Source of the DNA: an uncultured Candidatus Saccharibacteria bacterium
GTDB taxonomy: Bacteria; Patescibacteria; Saccharimonadia; Saccharimonadales; UBA4665
Assembly (NCBI GenBank): GCA_903925195.1
Contig: CAIYEO010000063.1
Coordinates: 1-24,717, forward strand
DNA length: 24,717 nucleotides
Direction: 5' to 3'
Every line of letters begins with the position of its first letter. Position 1 is the stretch's first letter. Shown here piece after piece: positions 6,167 through 14,792 of the stretch. The notes beneath the pieces are model-generated. The model saw only the letters and a program-made list of their open reading frames with translations. It did not search any database and had not been told where the DNA came from. A program made the position numbers and the translations under genes.

Positions 6167-8668
6167 ATGATGCCACAATCTTCAGACTTTCAAGAGTTCT
6201 TAAATCACCTTACTAATAATGCACTAACTAGCCTTAAACATGCTGATGCAATAGCTAGAAACTTAGGTAGTGCATATATTGGTACAGAACATCTACTTCT
6301 AGGAGTACTTGCTCAAAATGCTTCTATGGGTGCTAAAATCCTAGAAGAATCCGGAATTACTTTAGATAGAGCTAAGCTTGCTCTTAATTTAACACCAAAA
6401 ACTTTGGTTATTAATATGGGAGCAAAAGGACTTAGTGAAACAGCAAAATTGACTCTAAAAAATGCTTATGACATTGCTCAAGATTACGATCAAGATTTTT
6501 GTGGCACTGAACATATTGTATATAGCATCCTGACTCAGAAGAATTCTCGAGCTACAGTACTATTAAAGGAGATGAATATAGACATTAATAGTCTTACGAA
6601 TGACATCGAAAATTTCCTAAATCGTCAGAATGATAATATGAATATTCATTCTCATGCTAATGAAGCAAACAGAAAGAGCCGTACAGTCAGAAAAACAATC
6701 CTAGACTTTTATGGCACAGATCTTACGGCCCAGGCAAGGAGTAATGAACTCGACCCAGTCGTAGGCAGAGATGCTCAAATTAAGAGAGTCATAACAATAC
6801 TTAACCGTCGTACGAAAAACAACCCAGTCTTAATTGGTGAACCTGGAGTTGGTAAGACAGCTATAGTCGAGGGATTAGCTCAAAGAATCGTTAGTGAGGA
6901 TGTTCCTGATAGCTTAATTGATAAAAAGATTGTCATGCTTGATCTTGCTGGTATGATAGCTGGAACTAAATATCGGGGAGAATTTGAAGAACGACTTAAG
7001 AAGGTCATGAAAGAACTCGAAGATAATAAGAATACTATAATTTTTATCGATGAGCTTCACTTAATAGTTGGGGCAGGGGCTGCAGAGGGCGCAATGGATG
7101 CAGGCAATATACTAAAACCAGCTCTAGCCAGGGGCAAAATACAGGTAATTGGAGCAACTACAACCAGCGAATATACAAAGCATATAGAAAAAGATGCTGC
7201 GCTAGAGCGAAGATTTCAGCCAATTCAGGTTCCAGAAACTTCACCGGCTGAAACCTTAGCAATTTTGAAGGGACTTAGGAAACATTATGAAGCTTTTCAT
7301 GGCGTCATAATTTCTGACGAAGTTCTAAGTGATACGGTTAACCTGGCAAAGAGATATTTAAATGAAAGATATATGCCAGATAAGGCTATAGATTTACTCG
7401 ATGAGGCATCGGCAAGTCTAAAAGTAGAAAAATCTAAAACTTCTCCTGAGATTAGAAAGTTACAAAAAGAATTAAAATTAGTCAATTCCAGAATTGATGA
7501 TGCGGTTGATGGTGAGGATTATGAAAGAGCTGCTCGGGCAAAAACTAGAGCTAGTCAGATTAACGAAGACTTAGAGAAGCTTAAAGCTGGACTTGCTCAC
7601 AATAAAAAGCTCAATCTTAAAAGTGAAGATATAGCTGAAGTAGTTGCGCGTATAACTGGAGTTCCGGTAACAAAGGTAATTAAATCAGAAGCTAAATACT
7701 TAATTAATCTAGAAAAAACTATTGGCAAGTCTGTTATTGGCCAACACGAATCTGTTGAAGCAGTCTCAAAAGCAATAAGACGCAATCGATCGGGTGTCGG
7801 TAGCGGAAACCGACCAATCGGTTCGTTTGTTTTTCTTGGACCAACAGGTGTTGGAAAAACTGAACTGGCGAGAGTTCTAGCTAGAGAGTTCTTTGGCAAC
7901 GAATCAGCCCTAGTAAAGATAGATATGAGTGAGTTTGGCGAACATCACACAGTCAGCAGACTAGTTGGTGCTCCAGCGGGTTATGTTGGCTATGATGAGG
8001 GTGGACAGCTAACAGATAAGATTCGAAGACAACCATATAGTCTAGTTTTATTTGATGAGATTGAAAAAGCTCACCCTGATGTCTTTAATATGCTTCTTCA
8101 AATATTAGAAGATGGGTATTTAACTGATGCCAAGGGAAGAAAAATTGATTTTACTAATACTATTATCATTATGACTTCTAATATTGGAGCAGCTAAATTA
8201 CAAAAAGAAGTAAGACTTGGTTTTCAGGCTAAAAAGAATAGTGAGTTAGAGAATTTAGAAAAATTACATGAAGATAATAGTGCCAGAGTCAGGCAGGATC
8301 TTAAGAAATTGCTAAGACCAGAACTTATTAATAGAATCGATAAGACAATTGTTTTCAGAGCCTTAACTAAAAAAGATATATTTAGGATTATTGATCTTCA
8401 AATAGATGAGCTAGCTTCAAGACTATCAAAAAAAGTCATTGGTATTAACTTGAATCTAAAAGCTAAAAACTATCTATTAGACAAAGGCTATGATGCACTT
8501 AACGGCGTGAGACCCTTAAGGCGATTAATTCAAGATACTATCGAAGATAAAATTTCAGATTTAATATTAGCCAATGAGATTAATAAGGGTGATGTTCTTG
8601 AGATTAGCGTTAAAAATAAGAAGTTGTCATACAAAATCATGAATGAAACTTCTAAGATTACAAACTAA
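6167..8668 (+). CDS. clpC: ATP-dependent Clp protease ATPase subunit ClpC
   Basis: A hexameric AAA+ unfoldase that feeds substrates to ClpP. The order is a double Clp N repeat (about 5-150); AAA1 with Walker A GEPGVGKT (224-231) and Walker B IIFIDE (291-296); a short middle domain containing a UVR-like segment (about 427-475, with DYERAARAK); and AAA2 with Walker A GPTGVGKT (558-565) and Walker B LVLFDE (626-631). The L-G-F tripeptide at 684-686 is the ClpP-docking loop, and together with the short middle domain it marks ClpC rather than the disaggregase ClpB. The length of 833 is normal. Translation starts at one of two adjacent ATGs (6167 or 6170) behind a good GGAGG. A CIRCE operator overlaps the promoter, implying heat-inducible HrcA control; Firmicutes usually control clpC through CtsR. 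clpP and mcsA/B are not in the window. Confidence 0.95.
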   Translation: MMPQSSDFQEFLNHLTNNALTSLKHADAIARNLGSAYIGTEHLLLGVLAQNASMGAKILEESGITLDRAKLALNLTPKTLVINMGAKGLSETAKLTLKNAYDIAQDYDQDFCGTEHIVYSILTQKNSRATVLLKEMNIDINSLTNDIENFLNRQNDNMNIHSHANEANRKSRTVRKTILDFYGTDLTAQARSNELDPVVGRDAQIKRVITILNRRTKNNPVLIGEPGVGKTAIVEGLAQRIVSEDVPDSLIDKKIVMLDLAGMIAGTKYRGEFEERLKKVMKELEDNKNTIIFIDELHLIVGAGAAEGAMDAGNILKPALARGKIQVIGATTTSEYTKHIEKDAALERRFQPIQVPETSPAETLAILKGLRKHYEAFHGVIISDEVLSDTVNLAKRYLNERYMPDKAIDLLDEASASLKVEKSKTSPEIRKLQKELKLVNSRIDDAVDGEDYERAARAKTRASQINEDLEKLKAGLAHNKKLNLKSEDIAEVVARITGVPVTKVIKSEAKYLINLEKTIGKSVIGQHESVEAVSKAIRRNRSGVGSGNRPIGSFVFLGPTGVGKTELARVLAREFFGNESALVKIDMSEFGEHHTVSRLVGAPAGYVGYDEGGQLTDKIRRQPYSLVLFDEIEKAHPDVFNMLLQILEDGYLTDAKGRKIDFTNTIIIMTSNIGAAKLQKEVRLGFQAKKNSELENLEKLHEDNSARVRQDLKKLLRPELINRIDKTIVFRALTKKDIFRIIDLQIDELASRLSKKVIGINLNLKAKNYLLDKGYDALNGVRPLRRLIQDTIEDKISDLILANEINKGDVLEISVKNKKLSYKIMNETSKITN

Positions 8669-8686
8669 TCATTGCCTTATGCTTAG

Positions 8687-8695
8687 TGCTATAAT
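8687..8695 (+). promoter_or_regulatory. Extended -10 promoter of the HEXXH-protein gene
   Basis: TGc-TATAAT, a perfect extended -10, lies 6 nt before the ATG at 8702. The expected transcription start falls on the A of the ATG, so this is a model leaderless promoter. No good -35 is seen, as is common with an extended -10. Confidence 0.7.
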
Positions 8696-8701
8696 TTAGT
8701 C

Positions 8702-9679
8702 ATGAGATCTTTTAAAAGAGTTGGCATATCGCTAGTTATATTTCTAATAATTGTAGCTGTATTTTTTTGGCAACTACAAAATATTACAGATTGGTATAAG
8801 CTTCGGGGATATAGTGCTCCGTCAGAGATTAGCAATATAGCTTCGCAGGATACTATGACTGGATACGCTACCAAACTATTCTATATCAATCATCCAGAAA
8901 TATTAGATAGATCTACATTTGGTCAAAAGTGCCCAAATAATGGAGGTGAGACTTCAACAATTTTGGGATGCTATCTGTCTATCCAAAGAGGAATATATAT
9001 ATTTCAAGTTAGCGATCCGACGTTAAATGGAGTTGAACAGGTAACAGCTGCTCATGAAATGCTACATGGAGCATGGGATCGTTTATCTGAATCCAAAAAA
9101 GCCGAGATTGGAGCTCAATTACTGGATTACTATAATAACCATTTGGACAATCAAACCATTAAAGACCAAATTTCTATATATAAAAAAACAGAACCTAATG
9201 CCCTAGTTAATGAAATGCACTCGGTCTTCGGAACCGAAATTGGAAAACTACCAAGCTCCTTAGAGACATATTATTCTCAATATTTTACTGACAGGCAAAA
9301 AATAGTTGGTTTATCGGATAGTTATCAGCAAGTTTTTATTAATTATAAGGATCAGATAACAACTCAAGATAATCAATTGAAATCCTTAAAAAGTCAGATA
9401 GATTATAATCTAGCAGATATAAAAACTCAGCAAGCTACGATTGCCGAACAAAGATCATCGCTGAATAATCTAATGAACTCTAATCAGGTATCTCAATATA
9501 ATTCTATGGTGCCTAGGTTTAATGCTCAAGTTGATCAATATAATAGTCTAGTCTCTTCGACACAGGATATGATTAGTCAGTATAATTCACTTATCAAAGT
9601 TCGCAATGACGTAGCTACTGGTTTTGATAATTTGAGTAATGAACTGAATAGTAATCTGACAACATTAAAGACACAGTGA
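8702..9679 (+). CDS. Membrane-anchored putative HEXXH metalloprotease with coiled-coil tail
   Basis: I do not recognise the family by name. An uncleaved signal anchor covers about residues 8-24, so the rest should lie outside the membrane. The central domain (about 45-190) has HEMLH at 118-122 in AAHEMLHGAWDRLS, the zincin zinc-site pattern. A later NEMH segment (170-173) could supply a third ligand such as E171, though this is unproven. Two cysteines, C77 and C90, could form a disulfide. From about 200 to the end the sequence is rich in Gln, Asn, Ser and Ile with heptad-like spacing, suggesting long coiled-coil helices, and has repeated QYNS units (264-296). This may be an envelope protease or cell-wall-associated factor, but an inactive structural role cannot be excluded. 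It lies 11 nt upstream of radA, and its TGA stop forms part of the apparent radA promoter. Confidence 0.7.
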   Translation: MRSFKRVGISLVIFLIIVAVFFWQLQNITDWYKLRGYSAPSEISNIASQDTMTGYATKLFYINHPEILDRSTFGQKCPNNGGETSTILGCYLSIQRGIYIFQVSDPTLNGVEQVTAAHEMLHGAWDRLSESKKAEIGAQLLDYYNNHLDNQTIKDQISIYKKTEPNALVNEMHSVFGTEIGKLPSSLETYYSQYFTDRQKIVGLSDSYQQVFINYKDQITTQDNQLKSLKSQIDYNLADIKTQQATIAEQRSSLNNLMNSNQVSQYNSMVPRFNAQVDQYNSLVSSTQDMISQYNSLIKVRNDVATGFDNLSNELNSNLTTLKTQ

Positions 9680-9685
9680 TATATT
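9677..9685 (+). promoter_or_regulatory. Extended -10 promoter of radA overlapping a stop codon
   Basis: TGa-TATATT begins with the TGA stop of the preceding gene and ends 5 nt before the radA ATG. It suggests separate leaderless expression of radA. The AAGG next to the ATG is too close to be a normal Shine-Dalgarno site. Confidence 0.5.
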
Positions 9686-9690
9686 AAGGT

Positions 9691-11034
9691 ATGGCCAAAA
9701 AACAACTAACTAAATACGTTTGTAGGCATTGTGGTGCTGTTTCAGCTTCTTGGAGCGGTAAATGTGTTCAATGTGGAGAATGGAATACCCTCGAAGAAGT
9801 TATGCCTCTGGAGAGCTTAAAAGGCACAGGATCAACTGGCAAGAAATTAAACTCAGATGTTGTCGATAACTTAATAACTCATGACGATAAAAGATTACAA
9901 TGTGACATTAAAGAAATAGATGATGTTCTGGGTGGTGGGTTAGTCAATGGAAGTGTTAACCTGATTGCTGGTCAGCCAGGCGTTGGTAAGAGTACGCTCC
10001 TATTGCAATATGCCTATTCACTGTCTGAGCATAATAAAGTTTTATATGTCAGTGGCGAAGAATCATCACATCAGATTGGTATTAGAGCTAAAAGATTAGG
10101 TGTTAATCAGACTAAACTTAGACTAGCGACATCAAATTCAGCAGATGATATAGCAGCAACCATCGTTGAATCGGATTTTGATATTGTCATAGTTGATTCA
10201 ATTCAGACTATCACTACAGATGTTCTCTCATCGGGTGGCGGTAGCGTATCTCAGATTACTGGATGTACTCAACTACTAACTTCGGCAGCCAAAAAAACAT
10301 CAACAGCGCTTATTATAGTTGGACATGTCACCAAGGAAGGCAATATAGCTGGTCCAAAAGTATTAGAGCATTTAGTAGATGTTGTGATGCAGCTTGAGGG
10401 TGAGAGATATGGTAGCTTTAAGATTCTAAGAACTACTAAGAATAGATTTGGCTCGACGAGTGAAATCGGTATTTTTGAAATGAAAGAACAAGGATTAGTT
10501 CCGGTCATGAATCCTTCAGCAGCTTTACTGGCTGAACGAAAGAATTCCGATGGTTCGATAGTTTTTGCAGCTTTAGAGGGCAATAGGCCAATACTCGTAG
10601 AAATACAGGCTTTAGTCAATAAAACGAGCTATGGCTATCCTAAAAGAGCAACCAGTGGGTTTGATCTTAATAGACTCAACCTACTTGTTGCAGTCTTAGA
10701 AAAAAGGACTAAATTAAAACTTGCAGATCAAGATATATACATAAATATAGTCGGAGGACTTAAAATATCTGAACCAGCTGCAGATTTAGCAATTTGTATG
10801 GCTATAGGATCTGCTGCTAAAGGTTTGAAGCTAAAAACAAATTCTGTTGTTTTCGGTGAGGTTGGTTTAAGTGGTGAGATAAGATCAGTGCCTTATATCG
10901 AAAAGAGAATAGCTGAGGCAAGCAAGCTAGGCTTTGATTCGGTTATTTGCTCTCCAACTAATGCTTTGAAAAATGGTATGATTGAGTCAGTAGCTAGTCT
11001 TAAAGACGCATTAAACCAGTTCTTAAAAACATAA
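9691..11034 (+). CDS. radA: DNA repair protein RadA (Sms)
   Basis: RadA is a RecA-related ATPase and helicase that promotes branch migration and processing of recombination intermediates. All domains are visible: an N-terminal four-cysteine zinc finger (C11, C14, C25, C28), a RecA-like core with Walker A GQPGVGKS at 94-101, the RadA-specific KNRFG motif at 250-254, and a C-terminal Lon-protease-like domain (about 270-447) with conserved glycine-rich segments such as VFGEVGLSGEIR. The length of 447 is typical. The next gene starts 1 nt after the stop, so the two are almost certainly co-transcribed. In many Gram-positive bacteria the order is radA-disA-yacL; here disA is missing and the PIN-TRAM gene follows directly. 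Confidence 0.96.
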   Translation: MAKKQLTKYVCRHCGAVSASWSGKCVQCGEWNTLEEVMPLESLKGTGSTGKKLNSDVVDNLITHDDKRLQCDIKEIDDVLGGGLVNGSVNLIAGQPGVGKSTLLLQYAYSLSEHNKVLYVSGEESSHQIGIRAKRLGVNQTKLRLATSNSADDIAATIVESDFDIVIVDSIQTITTDVLSSGGGSVSQITGCTQLLTSAAKKTSTALIIVGHVTKEGNIAGPKVLEHLVDVVMQLEGERYGSFKILRTTKNRFGSTSEIGIFEMKEQGLVPVMNPSAALLAERKNSDGSIVFAALEGNRPILVEIQALVNKTSYGYPKRATSGFDLNRLNLLVAVLEKRTKLKLADQDIYINIVGGLKISEPAADLAICMAIGSAAKGLKLKTNSVVFGEVGLSGEIRSVPYIEKRIAEASKLGFDSVICSPTNALKNGMIESVASLKDALNQFLKT

Positions 11035-11035
11035 C

Positions 11036-11734
11036 ATGACATATATAGAAATATTAAATACATTCATACTAATAGTAATTGCATACATATTATTAAAGCC
11101 AAGCGACGCTAAAAAACAAACCACACTTGAAAATAATCAGACAGGTCAGTTAATTATGGATAGTAGTGGCCTTATTGACGGACGAATATTAGAGCTTGCA
11201 AACTCTGGTTTTATTTCGTCAACAATTAATGTCCCTCAATTTATTTTGAGCGAACTACAATTGCTCGCTGATGGCAATGACTCTCATAAAAGAGAACGTG
11301 CTCGATTTGGTCTTGATGTCATAAGTGAGCTTCAAAAAAACAGTCGAGTAAAAGTCTTTATAGATAGACATACTTTTGATTCAGTTAGGGCCACAGATGA
11401 CAAATTAATTGCTCTAGCTAAACAGATAAAAGGTGTAATTTACACGACTGATTTTAATCTATCTAAAGTTGCTCTTGTTGAGGGAGTATTAACTATGAAC
11501 GTTAATGAGCTTTCTCATAAACTTCGACCAATAACATTACCTGGTGAGAGCATTTCTGTAAAAATAATACAAAAAGGTAGTAGCCCCGGCCAAGGTGTTG
11601 GGTATCTAGATGATGGAACTATGATTGTTGTCGATGGAGCTATTAAATATATAGGCAAGAAGGTTGAAGTAAAAGTCGATAGAATGCATCAAACCGTTGC
11701 GGGTAAAATGGTATTTGGCAAAAAAATCAGCTAA
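11036..11734 (+). CDS. PIN-TRAM domain protein (short YacL-like)
   Basis: One N-terminal membrane helix (about 5-20) is followed by a PIN nuclease-like domain (about 38-155) and a TRAM domain (about 168-230). PIN acidic residues are present at the expected strand ends: D42 in IMDSSGLIDGR, E73, D121 and D122, and D139 in YTTDF, so metal-dependent RNase activity is plausible. The TRAM part (VKIIQKGSSPGQGVGYLDDGTMIVVDGA) is clear and suggests RNA binding. Bacillus YacL has about 360 residues with four membrane helices; this is a reduced 232-residue version with one. It starts 1 nt after the radA stop, so it is translationally linked to it, and ends 11 nt before the convergent PBP gene. The RNA target is unknown. 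Confidence 0.85.
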   Translation: MTYIEILNTFILIVIAYILLKPSDAKKQTTLENNQTGQLIMDSSGLIDGRILELANSGFISSTINVPQFILSELQLLADGNDSHKRERARFGLDVISELQKNSRVKVFIDRHTFDSVRATDDKLIALAKQIKGVIYTTDFNLSKVALVEGVLTMNVNELSHKLRPITLPGESISVKIIQKGSSPGQGVGYLDDGTMIVVDGAIKYIGKKVEVKVDRMHQTVAGKMVFGKKIS

Positions 11735-11745
11735 CAGTCTTTTGA

Positions 11746-14700
11746 TTAATGACCGTTTCCGCCCCCATTATTTGAGTTATTATTGCCACCGTTACCTGGA
11801 CTTTGATTGCTATTACCTTGTTGAGCTGATGGACCTGTAACATCTACGGTAATAGGTAGTGATGTAGAGTCATACAGCACGCTATCAATGACTTGGACAC
11901 TGATATTGATGGCTTGGCCTATATCGCTAGCAGGAGGTGTCCAGCTAAGGGTTAGGTTACAGCTCGGTCCATTATTACAATCAGTTGCTGAGTTAATTTG
12001 GTAAGTACTAACTACTGCACCATTGACTAGTAGATTAATAGTTCCTGGATATTGAGCGTATTGTGGATCATTTAAGAGATGTGTACCCTGAGCAACAGTT
12101 ACGCTGATTGGACAGCCTGATGTCGTGTCACAGGCAGTTGCTGATGCTGTAGCGCTTGGTTTTGTGTCACCACAATTGTGCAGAGTATCTACGGCCGTAG
12201 AGTTACCATTGGTTCCGCTGGTAGCAGCAGATTTTCCTATTGGCCAGAATATGTCAGATGAAAATGCATTATCGTTGGCATTAGCTGAGTCCTGCTTGGC
12301 AAGGCTAGGCGTACAAGTTGTAGCTACTGCGCCGGATACTTTATCGGTTGTCTGATTTGCGTTAGCGTTTTTAGTATTTGGGGTGTACCAAGAAGGGAAT
12401 ATATCAGTCGATGGACTTGGTTCAACTGATCCAATACCTACGTGATTTCTAATAACATAGGCGGGTAATGTTTTGATACCTGCTGGTGCAGTCCAGTTTA
12501 CGGGTTTCATATTTAGGTAGTCTGTAGCTTGCTCCATGAAATTTTTGGTAAGTGGTGTGGTTAAGTACTCCATGCCTGCAGAATGGAGCGCTCTGTCTCT
12601 TGTGTGATAGCCTACCCAGCTTACTGTAGCTAGTTGAGTTGACCAGCTTGTCATTAGTCCATCAAAACCATTGTTAGTTGTTCCGGTCTTAACCGCTAAA
12701 TCCCAGCCTTTATAGTGTTGGAACTTAAAGCTTCCAGGTAGATATGTAGCATTTGGATCACTCAGCATATTATCAATAATATAGGCTGATTCTGCTTTTA
12801 TGACTTGTTTTGGAGTAGGCTGAGTCCACTGACTAACTGTTTTATTACCTGAATCGGTAATCTTTAATATGTAGGTGTTAGGAATCGCTTGTCCTAATCT
12901 ACCTAGAGTCGCTAGTCCATTAACGTGTTGGTCTAGATGAAGATATGCACCATCACCAATTGCTGAGGCTCCATAGCATTGAGTTGTTTGAGATAATGCA
13001 ACGTCTGAATAACAGTTGTAGGCATTTGGAGCTGACATCATGGCGTTAGCAGTCGATATAACCTTATTAGTTCCTACTGTAAGCATGGCTTTTACGGCAG
13101 GGACATTCCTTGATCCCGCAAGCGCATAGCGTAGAGTTAATGCTCCAGGATATTTTAAATCGTAATCCCAAAGACAGTTTGCTTTTGTATCTGTTTTTGG
13201 ATTATTTTTGTTTGTACATGGATAACCAGGAAGAGGTTGCTGTACATCGTATAGAACTGATCCAGCGCCTGAATTATTGGTGAAATTAATAAGCGAAGCG
13301 TAATCGTAGGGTTTGAAGCTTGATCCAGGTGGTATTGGCTGTTCAGCATAATTAATTTGACCATGATCTACGTTATAGAAATCTGTTCCACCAACAACTG
13401 CTAACATTTGACCAGTCTTTACATCTTCAGATACTAAGGCTTCTTCATCTGCACCAGCTTTATTAATAGTAGGGATGTTCTTCTGAATTAAATTATCGGC
13501 AATTTTTTGTAGGTCTAGATTTAAGGTAGTTATAACTTTCCAGCCGCCCCTGTTTACAGTTGCAGAACCAAACTTCTGTTGAAGTTCATGTTTTGCGCCT
13601 AATACGAAATAAGGAGCAATTATACCGTTATATTTAGATGTTATAGGCTGAACCTGAGCTACTACATCTACTTTTTTAGCAGCATCAGCTTGCTGCTTTG
13701 TAATATATTTCTGCGTAACCATTTGATCTAGGATATAGTAACGTCTTGCTTTAAGGGCATTTTTATCGAAATCTGGGCTATATGGAGAATATACATCAGG
13801 AGACTTTGGTATGGCAGCTAGCATAGTTGCTTGAGCTAATGTTAAGTTAAGTGCACTAACATGGAAATAATCCTGAGCTGCTGCCTGAGCACCATATTCA
13901 ATTCCACCATAAGGTGCGATATTTAAGTAGCCCGTTAGTATATCGTCTTTTGAATATTCTCTTTCAAGATCTACAGCTAATATGATTTCCTTAACTTTTC
14001 TAGTTATAGTTCTATTATCTGTCCAGTTTTGATTTAGCTTAACAAGTTGCTGGGTTATAGTCGAACCACCTTGAAGTCCACCTGACCTATTAGTTACGTC
14101 ATTAACACCGGCTCTTATTATACCTCTGACATCAAAAGCGCCTTCGTGATAAAAATTCTTATCTTCAATTGCAACAGTTGCTTGTTTCATGAAAGGATTG
14201 ATCTGATCACCTTTAACGGGTATTCGCTTTAGTGCGTCGTAGTCTTGGAACAGAAGAGTTTTTCCAGTTCTATCGTAATAGCTAATACTTCCTCCGAGAT
14301 TAGATCCAGATATATCTTTCAAATTAGGCAGGTCTTTTCTAAAGTAAGCGAACATACCGATAGCTATAATAAAGCCAACTACTATAGCAATGCCGAATAA
14401 TTTAAGTCCCATAATAAGGCCACGCTTACTGAACCAGTAATGAAATACTCTTTTTGGCTGTAGGTGGAATAGTATTTTCTTTAATTTACCAGTTGGTAGG
14501 CCGCTCATATATATGGCCTTACTCCTGGCTTTGGAATCTTTTCTGGCATTCCATTTATTACCCATGCCTTGATTGACCTTTATTGATCGGCCACTTTTTG
14601 TAACATAGACATTTTTTTTAGGACGAGATCGACTACCCAATTTTTTGTTATTTCCCACTACTAAGCCTCTCTCATTATCTTTATCATAATTAATATACAT
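11746..14700 (-). CDS. Class A penicillin-binding protein (GT51 transglycosylase / transpeptidase)
   Basis: A bifunctional peptidoglycan synthase of 984 residues. It has a basic cytoplasmic N-terminus of about 90 residues and a membrane helix at about 94-119. The GT51 domain has E179-D180 in EDKNFYHEG, QGGSTITQQ at 210-218, and RKVKE at 234-238. The transpeptidase has S460-x-x-K463 in PGSSFKP, S530-R-N532, and K671-T-G. A C-terminal extension follows, with an Ig-like segment (about 863-955) and an Asn/Gly-rich tail. All ten cysteines lie on the external side. The start needs care: on the minus strand a TATAAT (plus 14704-14699) overlaps the annotated ATG. If it is a real -10, translation would begin downstream, for example at the GTG of codon 14 or 15, which follows GAGAGAGG. 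The gene stands alone, divergent from tyrS. Confidence 0.94.
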   Translation of the reverse strand: MYINYDKDNERGLVVGNNKKLGSRSRPKKNVYVTKSGRSIKVNQGMGNKWNARKDSKARSKAIYMSGLPTGKLKKILFHLQPKRVFHYWFSKRGLIMGLKLFGIAIVVGFIIAIGMFAYFRKDLPNLKDISGSNLGGSISYYDRTGKTLLFQDYDALKRIPVKGDQINPFMKQATVAIEDKNFYHEGAFDVRGIIRAGVNDVTNRSGGLQGGSTITQQLVKLNQNWTDNRTITRKVKEIILAVDLEREYSKDDILTGYLNIAPYGGIEYGAQAAAQDYFHVSALNLTLAQATMLAAIPKSPDVYSPYSPDFDKNALKARRYYILDQMVTQKYITKQQADAAKKVDVVAQVQPITSKYNGIIAPYFVLGAKHELQQKFGSATVNRGGWKVITTLNLDLQKIADNLIQKNIPTINKAGADEEALVSEDVKTGQMLAVVGGTDFYNVDHGQINYAEQPIPPGSSFKPYDYASLINFTNNSGAGSVLYDVQQPLPGYPCTNKNNPKTDTKANCLWDYDLKYPGALTLRYALAGSRNVPAVKAMLTVGTNKVISTANAMMSAPNAYNCYSDVALSQTTQCYGASAIGDGAYLHLDQHVNGLATLGRLGQAIPNTYILKITDSGNKTVSQWTQPTPKQVIKAESAYIIDNMLSDPNATYLPGSFKFQHYKGWDLAVKTGTTNNGFDGLMTSWSTQLATVSWVGYHTRDRALHSAGMEYLTTPLTKNFMEQATDYLNMKPVNWTAPAGIKTLPAYVIRNHVGIGSVEPSPSTDIFPSWYTPNTKNANANQTTDKVSGAVATTCTPSLAKQDSANANDNAFSSDIFWPIGKSAATSGTNGNSTAVDTLHNCGDTKPSATASATACDTTSGCPISVTVAQGTHLLNDPQYAQYPGTINLLVNGAVVSTYQINSATDCNNGPSCNLTLSWTPPASDIGQAINISVQVIDSVLYDSTSLPITVDVTGPSAQQGNSNQSPGNGGNNNSNNGGGNGH

Positions 14701-14756
14701 TATATCAAACTTTTAATGATAAATAGCTGAATTTAATGAGATTTTTATATAACCAC

Positions 14757-14786
14757 TTAACTTAAAATTATAAATTAAGATATAAT
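14757..14786 (+). promoter_or_regulatory. tyrS promoter
   Basis: TTAACT (14757-14762), an 18-nt spacer, and a perfect TATAAT (14781-14786), only 6 nt before the ATG. The start of transcription should coincide with the start codon. This leaves no space for a T-box leader. Confidence 0.65.
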
Positions 14787-14792
14787 AATTTT

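Noticed and set aside
5867..6178. Minus-strand open frame of 103 codons across the end of nusA and the CIRCE region
   Set aside because: It is antisense to the repetitive nusA tail and produces Ser/Thr-rich low-complexity sequence; it spans a well supported promoter and operator of clpC.
9677..9679. Possible UGA recoding as in Gracilibacteria/Absconditabacteria
   Set aside because: TGA ends the HEXXH gene and the PLC-like gene exactly at good gene boundaries, and core proteins show no internal TGA.
12125..12355. Plus-strand open frame of 76 codons inside the PBP gene
   Set aside because: It lies antisense within the C-terminal coding part of the PBP, has no ribosome binding site or family signature, and its composition is a reflection of the sense strand.
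14701..14792. T-box riboswitch upstream of tyrS (and of hisS at 22848-22888)
   Set aside because: The -10 elements are 6-7 nt from the start codons, leaving no leader RNA; the T-box needs well over 100 nt.
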